The notes under the pieces were generated by a model. It worked only from the letters and a program-made list of their open reading frames with translations, was not told the origin of the DNA and ran no database searches. The position numbers were made by a program, and so were the translations under genes. A DNA stretch of 64,000 nt from DATEDA01 sp963789885 (lineage in GTDB: Bacteria; Pseudomonadota; Gammaproteobacteria; Burkholderiales; SG8-39). Positions 28,905 to 41,624 of this stretch are shown here, one piece after another. Where the stretch lies: positions 248,001 to 312,000 of the forward strand of contig CAWBNB010000021.1 of assembly GCA_963789885.1 (NCBI GenBank), in the 5' to 3' direction. Numbering within the stretch: the first letter of the stretch is position 1; each line of letters begins with the position of its first letter.

Positions 28905-29675
28905 ATGCAACCTCTCAAGCCGGTCTCCAATCGCGCGCGAGTCGCGCTCGGCGTCGCCTTCTTCGTCCTGTTCGTCGCGGTCTGGGCGGGGGTCACGTCC
29001 AGCGGTTTCGTAGGCGCGATGTTCCTGAAGAGCCCGGCCGCGACGCTCGCCACCGGGTACAACCTGTTCGCGGAGTTCGGGTTCAGCCGCGACGTCGGGA
29101 TCACGGTGTTCCGGGTGGTCGGCGGGTTCGTGCTCGCGGCGATCGTCGCCGTGCCGCTCGGCATCGCGATGGGCGCGTTCAAGCCGATCGAGGCGTTCTT
29201 CGAGCCGTTCATCTCGTTCTGCCGGTACATCCCGGCCTCGGCGTTCATCCCGCTCCTCATCCTCTGGGCGGGCGTCGGCGAGACGATGAAGCTGGCGGTG
29301 ATCTTCATCGGCTCGGTGTTCCAGATCACGCTGATGGTGGCGGTCACCGTCGGAGCGACACGGCGCGACCTGATCGAGGCCGCGGCGACGCTCGGGGCGG
29401 ACGCCGGAGGCATCGTGAAGCGGGTCATGCTGCCCGGCGCGGCACCGCAGATCGCGGAGTCGCTGCGCCTGGTCCTCGGCTGGGCGTGGACCTACGTCAT
29501 CGTCGCGGAGCTGGTGGGAGCGGAGAGCGGCATCGGGCACGCGATCATGGACAGCCAGCGGCTCCTCGACACCGGCCAGATGATCTTCGGCATGGTGATG
29601 ATCGGGGTCATCGGGCTCGCCTCGGATCTCGCCTTCAAGTGGGCGAACCGCCGTGCCTTCCCATGGGCGTTCTAG
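28905..29675 (+). CDS. ABC transporter permease, NitT/TauT family
   Basis: Inner-membrane permease of 256 residues with about six hydrophobic segments. The EAA loop (LIEAAATLGADAGGIVKRVMLPGAAPQI) and terminal SDLAFKWANRRAFPW are SsuC/TauC-like. The ATG at 28905 is preferred; an in-frame GTG at 28890 would add five residues. No strong ribosome site is seen for either. It follows the binding-protein gene by 56 nt and precedes the ATPase. Confidence 0.9.
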   Translation: MQPLKPVSNRARVALGVAFFVLFVAVWAGVTSSGFVGAMFLKSPAATLATGYNLFAEFGFSRDVGITVFRVVGGFVLAAIVAVPLGIAMGAFKPIEAFFEPFISFCRYIPASAFIPLLILWAGVGETMKLAVIFIGSVFQITLMVAVTVGATRRDLIEAAATLGADAGGIVKRVMLPGAAPQIAESLRLVLGWAWTYVIVAELVGAESGIGHAIMDSQRLLDTGQMIFGMVMIGVIGLASDLAFKWANRRAFPWAF

Positions 29676-29688
29676 AGGCGCCCGCGGC

Positions 29689-30477
<789 letters not shown>

Positions 30478-30585
30478 CCGGGACGCGCCGCCCGGACTCG
30501 CGGAAAACTCGCGGTCGCGCGGCCCGCGCACCGCCCGGATTGCACGGAACAATTTCACGGTCGGCGCGGGTTTTCGGCCCGGTGC

Positions 30586-30601
30586 TGGCATCGCGCTTGC
30601 T
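30586..30601 (+). promoter_or_regulatory. Candidate sigma-54 promoter upstream of the RTX gene
   Basis: TGGCATCGCGCTTGCT has the -24 GG (30587-30588) and -12 GC (30599-30600) separated by exactly 10 nt, matching TGGCAC-N5-TTGC at all but the variable positions. It lies 128 nt before the RTX start. No activator gene or obvious enhancer pair is seen nearby. Confidence 0.45.
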
Positions 30602-30728
30602 GACTCTCTCCCGGTATCGAAGGGGCCGTTCGGGGCCGTGGGACCGGACGCCGTGCGGCATTGCAGAACGCCGCAGGGCGGAACCGCGTTCCTCGCCCGG
30701 GCAGGCGCCTACAACCGGAATCGCGACC

Positions 30729-33700
30729 ATGTCCGAGCTCAATGCAGCCCAGCTTGCGGCCTTCAGCGTCGATGTCTACGACGCGGCGGACGATTTCCTG
30801 CGGCGCCTGCCGCCGGGGTTCACCCGTCTCAGCGAGATGTCGAAGGACGGGCTCCACGCGGTCGCGTACCTGAACCAAGCGACGGGCGAGCTCGTGATCG
30901 CGTACCAGGGGGCGACCGAGCTGCGCTCGGTCTTCACCAGCCTTTCGTCCGTGACCGCGACCGGCGGTACCGTTTTCAACGCCGCGCTCGACTTCGTGAC
31001 TCAGGCCCGCGCCCAGGCCGAGGCGGCAACCGGGCTGGTACTGAACGACGACGACGTGACGCTCACCGGCCATGGCGTCGGTGGCGGTTTTGCATCGCTG
31101 CTTTCGGTAGCGACAGGCCTTCAGGCGACGACGTTCAACGGACTGCGCATCGGCGGTCTGCTCTCGGCGCTCGAGGAACGGTTCGGGGCATTGACCAGGA
31201 CTATGCAAGCCGGATCGTCAACTACGTCGATACCGCGGAGGACCTGTATACGCTGCCGCGCCGGACGGCCCAGATCGGCAAGGTCGTTGACGTGCAGACG
31301 TCAGCGTTGTCGTTTTTTGGTCAGCTGCAGAGGCGCGTTTGGGACTGACAGTCTTGGTGGCAATGTCCTCGAGTCGGTGTACGACTGGCTCGCCATGGAG
31401 GACGAGGACCGCCAGCGCGCCCAGCGGTTGCTGACGGCACTCGAGCACGAGTTCGGCGGGGTCGAGCTGGTCGACGGGGCGGGTCAGGCGATCGCCGACG
31501 GGTCGGCGACCGACATGGACCAGACCGAGGTGATGGTCGAGCAGCTCAACAAGCTGATGCAGACCGACCGCGCCGACCTGATCCAGTCGCGCACGTTCGA
31601 CCGCATGCTGGTCGACGGCTCCGATTTCGGGGAGCGGCAGGATGCGAGCGACTACGGCGACTCGGACGATCTGCTGGTCGGTGCGACCGGCGCCGATACG
31701 CTGGTCGGCGGAGCCGGCAAGGATGTGCTGTTCGGCGGGAACGCGAACGATATCCTGGCCGGAGGTGCGGGCGATGACTACCTCCTCGGCGGCGAGGGCG
31801 CGGATGTCTACCAGGTCGCCGCCGGCGGAGGTAACGACACTCTTCGCGACAAGCAGGGCGCCAATCGGATCGTGGTCGACGGTACGCCGCTCGCGCCGTT
31901 CTTCGTCGACGACGGGCAAGGCGGCTGGAAGAGCGTGGATGGTTCGGCGTCGCTCACCCGTGGCGCGAGCACGTCGATCGCCTTCGCGAACGGTTCTTCC
32001 GTGACGCTCGAGGAGTTCGCCGAGGGCGACTTCGAGGTCGGTCTCCTGGCGGAGAAGCGGGACCCGGTGATCAAGTATTCGGTGACCGGCGACGACGAAG
32101 CGAACCCGCTCGAAGGCTGGAGCGAGAACGACCGCATCGACGCCAAGGGCGGTGGGGACTACGCATACGGTTACGGCGGCGACGACCTGATCGACGGTGG
32201 CGACGGCGACGACTGGCTGTGGGGAGACGGCAACGGCTTGGACGGCAATGACGTGGTGATCGGAGGCGCCGGGTCGGACGTTCTGCTCGGGGAGGGCGGC
32301 AGCGACCGGCTCTACGGGGATCGCCTCGTGAGCCTGGCCGACGCGATCCACGACCCGACCTCCACTGCCGATCCATCGAAAGGGGACTGGCTCGCGGCGG
32401 GCGAGGGCGATGATGTTCTCGTCGGGAGTGCGTCCTCGGATGTCCTGACCGGGGGCGGCGGCCGGGACGTTCTGGTGGGCGGCGCCGGCAACGATTTTCT
32501 GATGGGTGACGCCGACTACGTTCCGATGAACGACGCCTGGCTGTTCACGGTGCGCGCGGACGGTTCCCCGTCGATCTACTCGGCCTCGAACGCGGCGGTG
32601 AACGACCCGGCCTCGAGCGCGGCCGACGTGATCTACGGCGGTGCCGGCGACGACTGGGTATGGGGCGGCCTTGGCGACGACTTCATCTATGGCGAGGCCG
32701 GGAAAGACCAGCTCTTCGGGAATCTGGGTGCGGACACCGTGGTGGGCGGGGAAGGCAGCGACTTGCTGGCCGCCGGCGGCCGCAAGCAGGTGGACCTGGC
32801 GGACGGCGGCGACGACTATCTGGACGGTGGCGCGGGGAATGACACGCTGTACGGAAGCGCCGGAAACACGTTCCTCTTCGGAGGCGACGGAGACGACGTG
32901 ATCATGGCGGGGCCCGGCGCCGACCTGATCGACGGCGGCGCGGGCAACGACCGGATCTCGGCGCAGGGCGCCGACGTCGCCTACGGCGGAGACGGCGACG
33001 ACCAGATCACCGCGTTCGGGACGGCGGCGGTGGTGCTGCACGGCGGCGACGGCGCGGATTCCCTGCGCGGCGACCAGGGCAGGGACGCGCTGTTCGGGGA
33101 TGCCGGCGACGACGTCCTGATGGGCGACGAGGGCGATGACTTGCTCGATGGGGGTGCCGGGAACGATCGGTACCTGGTCGGGCCTGGAGGCGGCATCGAC
33201 GAGATCTACGACGCCAGCGGGTACGACGTGGTGGAGATCCAGTCGATCGAGGGCGCCTCGCCCGAGCTCGCCGTGTCGCGTGACAGCATCCGGCTCCTGG
33301 CCGACAACAGCGAGTTGTATCTCGCCTACGGGAGCCTCGGCGACAAGCTCCGGCTGGGGCCGGATCCGCGCGGGCTGATCGAACAGATCGAGGTCAAGCG
33401 CTACGCCGGCGCCACCGTCACCGTCGAGACCATCGACTTCGCCGGGCTGCGCGTCGAGTACATCGGCGGCGAGGATCAGCGAGATCCTGTTCGGCGCCGA
33501 AGGCTTCATGAACCGGATCGTGAGCGGCGGCGGGCGCGACATCCTGATCGGCGGCGGGCTGGCGGATGAGCTCGTCGGCGGCGCCGGCAACGACGTGATG
33601 CGCGGTGGCGACGGGGGCGACCGGTACTCGATCGCGGCCGGCGGCGGCATCGACATCGTCGATGACGACGGGGCGGCTGGCGTGGATGCGCTGGCGCTCG

Positions 33701-36496
33701 GCGTGACCGAAAGCGCGGCGCGGCTCTCGCTCGCCGGCAGCGCGCTCTTCCTGGACCTCGGCGGCGGGGATGGCGTTCAGGTCAGCAGCTTCAACCCGCT
33801 CGACGCCTACGGCTCCGGCGCGATCGAGCGTGTCCTGTTTGCCGACGGCGAGCTCACCTACGCGCAGCTCATCGATCGGGGCTTCGACCTCGTGGGCGGC
33901 GCTGGCGCGGATGTGATCTCGGGCACGAATGCGGTCGACCGGTTCGACGGGGGTGGCGGGAGCGATCGTCTGCTCGGCGGCAGGGGCAACGATGTCTATG
34001 CGTTCGGCAAGGGCAGCGGCCAGGACCTGATCGTGGACCAGGACTCCACGCCCGGGAACTTCGACCGCGTCGTCATGAAGGCCGGCATCACCGCGGCGGA
34101 CGTCTCGGTCCAGGCGTCGGTGGACCGCCTCACGCTGAAGCTGCGCGGAACCGACGACAGCCTGGACATCCAGTGGATCCCCGACGCCGGCGTGATGGTC
34201 GAAGAGGTGGCGTTCGACGACGGCACGCGCTGGGACGTGGACACGCTTAAGCAGATGTTCCAGCCCTCGAACACCCCGCCGGGCCTCAAACGCCCGATCA
34301 GCGACCAGCTGGTGCGCGAGGATGCGCGATTCGATTTCCAGGTCCCCGATGGCACGTTCGAGGATGCGAACGCGGCCGATGCGCTGACCTATTCGGCGGC
34401 GCTTGCCGACGGCTCCCGGCTCCCGGGATGGCTCAAGTTCGACGCCGCGACGCGAACCTTCTCGGGCATGCCGGTCAACGAGGACGTCGGTACTCTGAAC
34501 GTGATGGTGACGGCCATCGACGCGAGCGGCGCGACGGCGAGCGACACGTTCGACATCGTCGTCGCGAACACGAACGACGCGCCCGTGCTGACGACGTCGG
34601 TCGGCAAGCTGATGGTCGACGAGGATGCCCCGTTCGACTTCACCGTCCCGGCTGGAACGTTCCGCGACGTCGATGCCGGCGACAAGATCAAATTCCTCGC
34701 GACCCTCGACAAGGGTGCTGCGCTTCCCGCCTGGCTGCGCTTCGATGGCGCCACCGGCCGGTTCACCGGCATGCCGACGAACGGCGACGTCGGGACTTAC
34801 CGCATCCACCTCCTCGCGATCGACGGCGCCGGTGCCACGGCCGAAGACGTCTTCGAGCTCGCGGTCGAGAACACGAACGATGCGCCGACCCTAGCCGCAC
34901 CCCTGGCCGATCTGGCCGTCAACGAAGGTCAACCGCTGCTGTTCGACGTTCCGGCAGGGACGTTCGCCGACGTCGATCCCGGCGACGACCTCGATCTCCA
35001 CGCGATGCTCGCGACCGGCGAGGCGCTCCCCGCGTGGCTCGACTTCAACGCGGCCACCGGCACGTTCAGCGGCACGGCGGAGCGCGTCGACATCGGCGCG
35101 TATCTCGTGCGCGTCACTGCGACCGACGCGGCCGGCGTCTCGGTCTTCGACGATTTCCTGATCACGGTTGCCGCCGTGCCCGGACAGATCCTCAACGGCA
35201 CTTCCGGCGACGACACGCTGCTCGGCGGCGCCGGTGACGACACGCTGAGCGGCCGCCGGGGCGCCGACGTGCTGGTCGGTGGCGCGGGCGACGACACGTT
35301 CATCTACGCTCGCGACGACGTCTGGGGTGGAGGAACCCGCCGCGTGAACGTCGGCAGTCCGGGCGCACCGGGCTCCGGCGCTTCGGAGCTGCTCAACGGC
35401 CGCAACCGCAGTTTCGATCTCTTCGACGGCGGCACCGGTGCCGACACCCTGCTCGGCACCGGGGGCAACGACGCGATCCTGCTCGATGACCTGCTCAGCC
35501 GGCCCGCCGGCACGAGCCCGCGCATAGCGAGCATCGAGACGATCCTGGCGGGCGGCGGCAACGACCTGGTCGACCTCACCAGCCGAGCGTTCGCCTACGG
35601 GGACGTGCTCATCGAAGGCGGCGACGGCAACGACATCGTCTGGTCGTCGGCCGGCAATGACGTACTGCGGGGCGGCGCCGGCAACGACATCATCAACGCC
35701 GGCGCCGGGGACGATCTCGTGTCGGGCGACGGCGGCAATGACGAGCTGAACGGCTGGCTTGGCAACGACGTCGTCGAGGGCGAGGCCGGCAACGACAGGC
35801 TCTACGACGCGTTCGGCGCAAACCTGCTGAACGGGCGCGGCGGCAACGACGATCTCTTCGACGGCGCGGGCAATTCGCTCATGATCGGCGGCACGGGCAG
35901 CGACCGGGTGACGCTCGGCGGGGGGCACGACATCGTCGCGTTCAACCGCGGCGACGGCCGGGACGTGGTCCGCGGCACCGGCGACGCGGTGCTGTCGCTC
36001 GGCGGCGGCATCCGTTACGAGGACCTGGCGCTGCGCCGCTCCGGCGCCGATCTGGTGGTCGAGGTCGGCGACGGCGAGCGGATCACGCTCGGCGAGTGGT
36101 ACTCCGACCCGCAGCACCAGATGGTGCAGACGATGCAGGTGATCGCGGAAGCGATGCAGGGCTACGGCCAGTCGTCCGCCGATCCGCTCCTCGACGACAA
36201 GGTCGAATGGTTCGACTTCGGCGCGCTGGTCGCGGAATTCGACGAAGCGCGCCAGGCCAACCGGAACCTGTCGCGCTGGAGCGATGATGAGCGGATTGCT
36301 CGACGCGCACCTGGGTGGGTCCGACAGCGCCGCCCTGGGCGGTGACCTGGCGTATCAGTACGGCAAGGCGGGAACCCTGGCGGGGGTCGCCCTGCCGGCG
36401 GCGCAATCGGTGCTCGGGGCCAGCGGGTTCGGTACCGAGGCGCAGACGCTGGGGCCACTCGCCGCCGTCACGGACGGGACTCCGAAGCTCGGCTGA
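30729..36496 (+). CDS. Giant RTX repeat protein with lipase-like N-domain and CADG/Ig-like repeats, frameshifted
   Basis: Secreted (type I-like) calcium-binding protein, about 1,921 residues after correction. Residues 1-170 resemble a class-3 lipase fold, but the nucleophile elbow reads LTGHGVGGG with Gly116 where GHSxGG has Ser. RTX nonapeptides (GGxGxDxL) fill about 310-370, 470-820, scattered sites to 1100, and 1485-1745. Three tandem CADG/putative-Ig domains, each with DVDAGD/DVDPGD and ending NTNDAP, occupy about 1180-1482. A haemolysin-related motif (ITLGEWYSDPQHQMVQTM) lies near the end. Frame changes occur near 31185 (a deletion), 31330, 33476 and 36283. No T1SS genes are adjacent. 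Confidence 0.85.
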
Positions 36497-36505
36497 GGGC
36501 GCGGC

Positions 36506-36589
36506 GCGGTTTGTTGGCGCTGCGACGCGCGTTCCTGGCACCGCGACGCGGCTTCTTCAGGCTACGACACGGTTTCGCCGGCCTGCCGC
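36506..36589. repeat. Four 21-bp degenerate tandem units before pyrG
   Basis: Units 36506-36526, 36527-36547, 36548-36568 and 36569-36589 each begin with G/A-C-G-x-x-TTC/T and the first three end in GCGAC or ACGAC. Twenty-one bases is two helical turns or a heptad. The array ends two bases before the pyrG -35 box. Read on the minus strand it would encode basic heptads (KPRRGARNARRSANKPRRAL), but no credible minus-strand gene start exists. Confidence 0.5.
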
Positions 36590-36590
36590 G

Positions 36591-36619
36591 TTGAGGGGCA
36601 GGGGGAATTGGGCTATGAT
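36591..36619 (+). promoter_or_regulatory. Sigma-70 promoter of the pyrG operon
   Basis: TTGAGG (36591-36596), 17-nt spacer, TATGAT (36614-36619). Transcription would start near 36626, about 20 nt before the ATG of pyrG. Confidence 0.6.
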
Positions 36620-36645
36620 CCGTCAACCCGATTCCCGGTTCCTCG

Positions 36646-38294
<1,649 letters not shown>

Positions 38295-38298
<4 letters not shown>

Positions 38299-39158
38299 AG
38301 CTCTGCGGGTTTGAAGTCGGCCTAGAGCGACCCCTTTTCCTCATCGCCGGACCCTGCGTCGTCGAGTCCCGCCAGCTCGCGCTCGACACCGCCGGCGAGC
38401 TGCGAGACCTCTGCCGCGAGCTCGGCGTCCCGTTCATCTACAAGTCGTCCTACGACAAGGCGAACCGGAGCTCGGGAAAGTCCTTTCGCGGCCTCGGGAT
38501 GGACCAGGGGCTCGAGATCCTGGCCGAGGTGAAGAAGGCGCTCGGCGTCCCGGTGCTCACCGACGTCCACGAGATCGAGGAAGTGCCGCAGGTCGCGGCG
38601 ACGGTCGACGTCCTGCAGACCCCGGCGTTCCTCTGCCGCCAGACCGATTTCATCCACGCGGTTGCCAGCGCGGGCCGGCCGGTGAACATAAAGAAGGGGC
38701 AGTTCCTCGCGCCGGGCGACATGAAGAACGTGGTCGACAAGGCCAAGGAGGCGGCGCGTGCCGCCCATCCCGGTGACCCCGCCGCGGCCGACAACATCCT
38801 CGTCTGCGAGCGCGGCGTTTCGTTCGGCTACAACAATCTCGTCTCCGACATGCGCTCGCTTTCGATCATGCGGGAGACCGGTTGCCCGGTCGTGTTCGAC
38901 GCGACGCATTCGGTCCAGCTGCCGGGCGGGCAGGGCACCTCGAGCGGCGGACAGCGGGAGTTCGTCCCGGTGCTCGCGCGGGCGGCGGTCGCGACCGGGA
39001 TCGCCGGGCTGTTCATGGAGACGCATCCGGACCCGGCCAAGGCCATGTCGGACGGTCCCAACGCGTGGCCGTTGAAGCTGATGAAGCCGCTGCTTGCGAC
39101 GCTCAAGGAGATCGATTCGCTCGTGAAGCGGCGCGGATTCGCGGAGCAGTCGCTGTGA
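38295..39158 (+). CDS. kdsA: 2-dehydro-3-deoxyphosphooctonate aldolase (KDO-8-phosphate synthase)
   Basis: Condenses phosphoenolpyruvate with arabinose-5-phosphate to make KDO-8-P for lipopolysaccharide, so the organism is Gram-negative. The 287-residue protein shows LIAGPCVVESRQLALD, FIYKSSYDKANRSS, KKGQFLAPGDMKNV and DATHSVQLPGGQG. GPCVVES rather than the metal-binding GPCxxE variant is compatible with a metal-independent enzyme, but I do not assign this firmly. It overlaps pyrG by 4 nt. Confidence 0.97.
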
Positions 39159-39218
39159 GGCGCGCGCGCACGAGCGCGGAGGGGGAGACGTGATGGGCGA
39201 GAACAGGGTGCAGGCCGG

Positions 39219-40502
39219 ATGAGCTCCATCGTCGATGTCGTCGCGCGGGAGATCCTCGATTCGCGGGGCAACCCGACGGTGGAGGCCGACGTGCTGCTCG
39301 AGTCGGGCGTGATCGGACGTGCGGCCGTGCCCTCCGGAGCTTCGACCGGCTCGCGCGAAGCGCTCGAGCTGCGCGACGGCGACAAGACCCGCTACGGCGG
39401 CAAAGGCGTGCTGAAGGCGGTCGAGCACATAAACACCGAGATCTCCGAGTCGATCATGGGGCTCGACGCCTCGGAGCAGAGCTTCATCGACCGGACCCTG
39501 ATCGACCTCGACGGGACCGAGAACAAGGCCCGGCTCGGTGCGAACGCACTGCTCGCCGTGTCGATGGCCGTGGCCAAGGCGGCGGCCGAGGAGTCCGGGC
39601 TGCCCCTCTATCGCTACTTCGGCGGCTCGGGCGCGATGCAGATGCCGGTGCCGATGATGAACGTCGTCAACGGCGGGGCGCACGCGAACAACAGCCTCGA
39701 CGTGCAGGAGTTCCTGATCATCCCGATCAGCGCCCAGAGCTTCCGCGAGGCCCTGCGGTGCGGGGCCGAGGTCTTCCACTCGCTCAAGAAGCTTCTCGAC
39801 GCCAAGGGGCTGTCCACCACGGTCGGCGACGAGGGCGGGTTCGCCCCGAACCTGCCTTCGAACGCCGCCGCGCTCGAGCTCATCACGGAAGCGATCCAGT
39901 CGGCGGGGTACATGCCGGGTGGCGACGTCGCGCTGGGGCTCGACTGCGCGAGCTCGGGGTTCTACGAGCGCGGCAAGTACCGGCTCGCCTCGGAGAAGCT
40001 GGAGCTGTCGTCGACAGAGTTCTGCGACTATCTGCAGACGCTCGCCGACCGCTTCCCGATCGTGAGCATCGAAGACGGGATGGCGGAGGCCGACTGGGAC
40101 GGCTGGCAGGTGCTCACGCAGTCGCTCGGGAAGCGGGTGCAGCTCGTCGGCGACGATCTCTTCGTCACCAACACCCGGCTGTTGAAAGAAGGCATCAAGC
40201 TCGGCGTGGCGAATTCGATTCTGATCAAGGTCAACCAGATCGGCACCCTCACCGAAACGTTCGCGGCGATCGAGCTCGCGAAGCGGTCGGGCTACACGGC
40301 GGTGATCTCGCACCGTTCGGGCGAGACCGAGGACACGACGATCGCCGACATCGCGGTGGGCACCAATGCGCTGCAGATCAAGACCGGGTCGCTCTCGCGC
40401 TCAGACCGCGTAGCGAAGTACAACCAGCTGCTGCGCATCGAGGAGGACCTCGGCGACGCGGTCAGCTACCCCGGGCGGGACGCCTTCTACCAGCTTCGCT
40501 AG
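39219..40502 (+). CDS. eno: Enolase
   Basis: Interconverts 2-phosphoglycerate and phosphoenolpyruvate; also a degradosome component in proteobacteria. The 427-residue protein has SRGNPTVEADVLLESG, GAxTGxxEALELRDGD-like phosphate and loop residues, the catalytic Glu in VGDEGGFAPNL, metal ligands in SIEDGMAEADWDGW and the catalytic Lys in NSILIKVNQIGTLTE. It follows kdsA by 60 nt and is followed directly by ftsB (TAG then ATG). Confidence 0.98.
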   Translation: MSSIVDVVAREILDSRGNPTVEADVLLESGVIGRAAVPSGASTGSREALELRDGDKTRYGGKGVLKAVEHINTEISESIMGLDASEQSFIDRTLIDLDGTENKARLGANALLAVSMAVAKAAAEESGLPLYRYFGGSGAMQMPVPMMNVVNGGAHANNSLDVQEFLIIPISAQSFREALRCGAEVFHSLKKLLDAKGLSTTVGDEGGFAPNLPSNAAALELITEAIQSAGYMPGGDVALGLDCASSGFYERGKYRLASEKLELSSTEFCDYLQTLADRFPIVSIEDGMAEADWDGWQVLTQSLGKRVQLVGDDLFVTNTRLLKEGIKLGVANSILIKVNQIGTLTETFAAIELAKRSGYTAVISHRSGETEDTTIADIAVGTNALQIKTGSLSRSDRVAKYNQLLRIEEDLGDAVSYPGRDAFYQLR

Positions 40503-40796
40503 ATGCGCGCGGTCACCTTCGCTCTCGCCGCTCTCCTGCTCGCGATCCAGTATCCGCTCTGGCTCGGCAAGGGCGGCTGGGCGCGAGTGTGGGAGTCCGA
40601 CCGGCAGCTCGGCGCGCAGCGGGCGAAGAACGAGGCGCTCCAGGCGCGCAACGCAGCGCTCGACGCCGAAGTGCGGGATCTGAAGCAGGGGCTTGAGGCG
40701 GTGGAAGAGCGCGCGCGCTTCGAACTCGGCATGGTCCGGCAGGATGAAGTGTTCTTCCAGATCGTCGATCGGCCCGGGGTGCCCCCGCGGCGCTAG
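40503..40796 (+). CDS. ftsB: Cell division protein FtsB
   Basis: Small bitopic septum protein of the FtsQBL complex, 97 residues. It has an N-terminal membrane segment (VTFALAALLLAIQYPLWLG) and a periplasmic coiled coil (QRAKNEALQARNAALDAEVRDLKQGLEAVEERARFELG). The sequence ELGMVRQDEVFFQIV is the FtsB C-terminal signature. The start codon follows the eno stop immediately. It is the last gene of the pyrG cluster. Confidence 0.95.
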   Translation: MRAVTFALAALLLAIQYPLWLGKGGWARVWESDRQLGAQRAKNEALQARNAALDAEVRDLKQGLEAVEERARFELGMVRQDEVFFQIVDRPGVPPRR

Positions 40797-40802
40797 CCTC
40801 CG

Positions 40803-40820
40803 CTGCCTCGATCGAGGCAG
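40803..40820. terminator. 18-bp perfect palindrome after ftsB
   Basis: CTGCCTCGATCGAGGCAG can fold into a 7-bp stem with a GATC loop, 7 nt after the ftsB stop and 52 nt before the gntR promoter. No T-run follows. It is either a terminator-like hairpin or a protein-binding palindrome. Confidence 0.4.
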
Positions 40821-40872
40821 GCCTCTGATTCTCAATTGAAAAGCTACAGGCCTGGGGATGCTGCGTCGCCGC

Positions 40873-40901
40873 TTGACATGGAATACCGAATTCCGTATAC
40901 A
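40873..40901 (+). promoter_or_regulatory. Strong sigma-70 promoter of the gntR cassette
   Basis: Consensus TTGACA (40873-40878), exactly 17 nt, then TATACA (40896-40901). Initiation near 40908 would leave a leader of about 17 nt with no Shine-Dalgarno before ATG 40925. A near-perfect palindrome fills the spacer and runs into the -10 box. Confidence 0.7.
40883..40898. promoter_or_regulatory. Putative GntR operator inside the promoter
   Basis: ATACCGAATTCCGTAT pairs 7 of 8 positions as an inverted repeat and includes GAATTC at its centre. Lying between the -35 and -10 boxes, occupancy would block RNA polymerase. The adjacent GntR protein is the natural candidate binder, implying autoregulation. 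Confidence 0.5.
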
Positions 40902-40924
40902 GAACTCGCATCCACACACTATCT

Positions 40925-41593
40925 ATGACGCTTCTTCAAGGGATCGAGGCCGCGCCCGACCTGACCGAGCAGGTCTACAAACGGCTGCTCGATGCCGTGT
41001 GCAGCGGCGAGCTCGCACCCGGTACGCGACTGACCCAGGAGGAGCTGGCCGAGTCCCTCAGCGTTTCGCGCCAGCCCGTCCTGCAGGGTTTGCGCATGCT
41101 GAAGCGGGACGGGCTGGCGATCGAGACCGGCCGGCGTGGGCTCATCGTTGCGCCGATCGACCCCGCGCTGATCGAGGACCTGTACGAGGTGCGCGGTGCC
41201 CTCGAAGGCCTCGCTGCACGGCTCGCAACGCTGGCCGGGGCGAGGATCGATCCGGGCCTGGTCGAGCGCGGCAGGACGGCGCTCGCGCGCGGCCACTTTC
41301 CCGCGCTGATCGACGCCGACATGGCGTTCCACAACGCGATCTACGCCGCATCCGGCAATCCGCTGATCACCGAGAGCGCGAGCCGTCACTGGCACCACAT
41401 CCGCCGGGCGATGGGTGGCGTGCTGCAGGCCGAGGGGCCTCGCGACTGGGTGTGGGACGAACACCAGGCGATCATCGACGCGATCAACACCGGCGATGCG
41501 CCGGCGGCCGAGCGGCGCGCGCGCGAGCATTGCGAGGCCGGCGGGCGGGTGCTCGCCACCCGATTGAAGGACAGCGGCCGCGCCGCTGTGTGA
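40925..41593 (+). CDS. GntR-family transcriptional regulator, FCD domain
   Basis: Ligand-responsive repressor of 222 residues. The N-terminal winged helix (LTEQVYKRLLDAVCSGELAPGTRLTQEELAESLSVSRQPV) carries the GntR signature. The C-terminal all-helical FCD domain has the metal-ligand-type pattern LYEVRGALEGLAARLA, with Asp/His in DADMAFHNAIYAASGN and HQAIIDAINTGDAPAAERRAREH. It heads the cassette with a dioxygenase and a SAF-domain dehydrogenase and likely controls it. The inducer is probably their substrate. The gene for the dioxygenase begins 31 nt downstream. Confidence 0.93.
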   Translation: MTLLQGIEAAPDLTEQVYKRLLDAVCSGELAPGTRLTQEELAESLSVSRQPVLQGLRMLKRDGLAIETGRRGLIVAPIDPALIEDLYEVRGALEGLAARLATLAGARIDPGLVERGRTALARGHFPALIDADMAFHNAIYAASGNPLITESASRHWHHIRRAMGGVLQAEGPRDWVWDEHQAIIDAINTGDAPAAERRAREHCEAGGRVLATRLKDSGRAAV

Positions 41594-41624
41594 CGACTGC
41601 AACCAACCGAGGAGGGATCCAACC

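Noticed and set aside
31660..33200. Tandem DNA repeats that could suggest a CRISPR or satellite
   Set aside because: They are RTX nonapeptide codons (GGxGxDxL) in a large open frame, not identical repeats with spacers.
40870..40925. tRNA or riboswitch in the gap before gntR
   Set aside because: Only a promoter with an operator-like palindrome is visible; no cloverleaf or aptamer elements.
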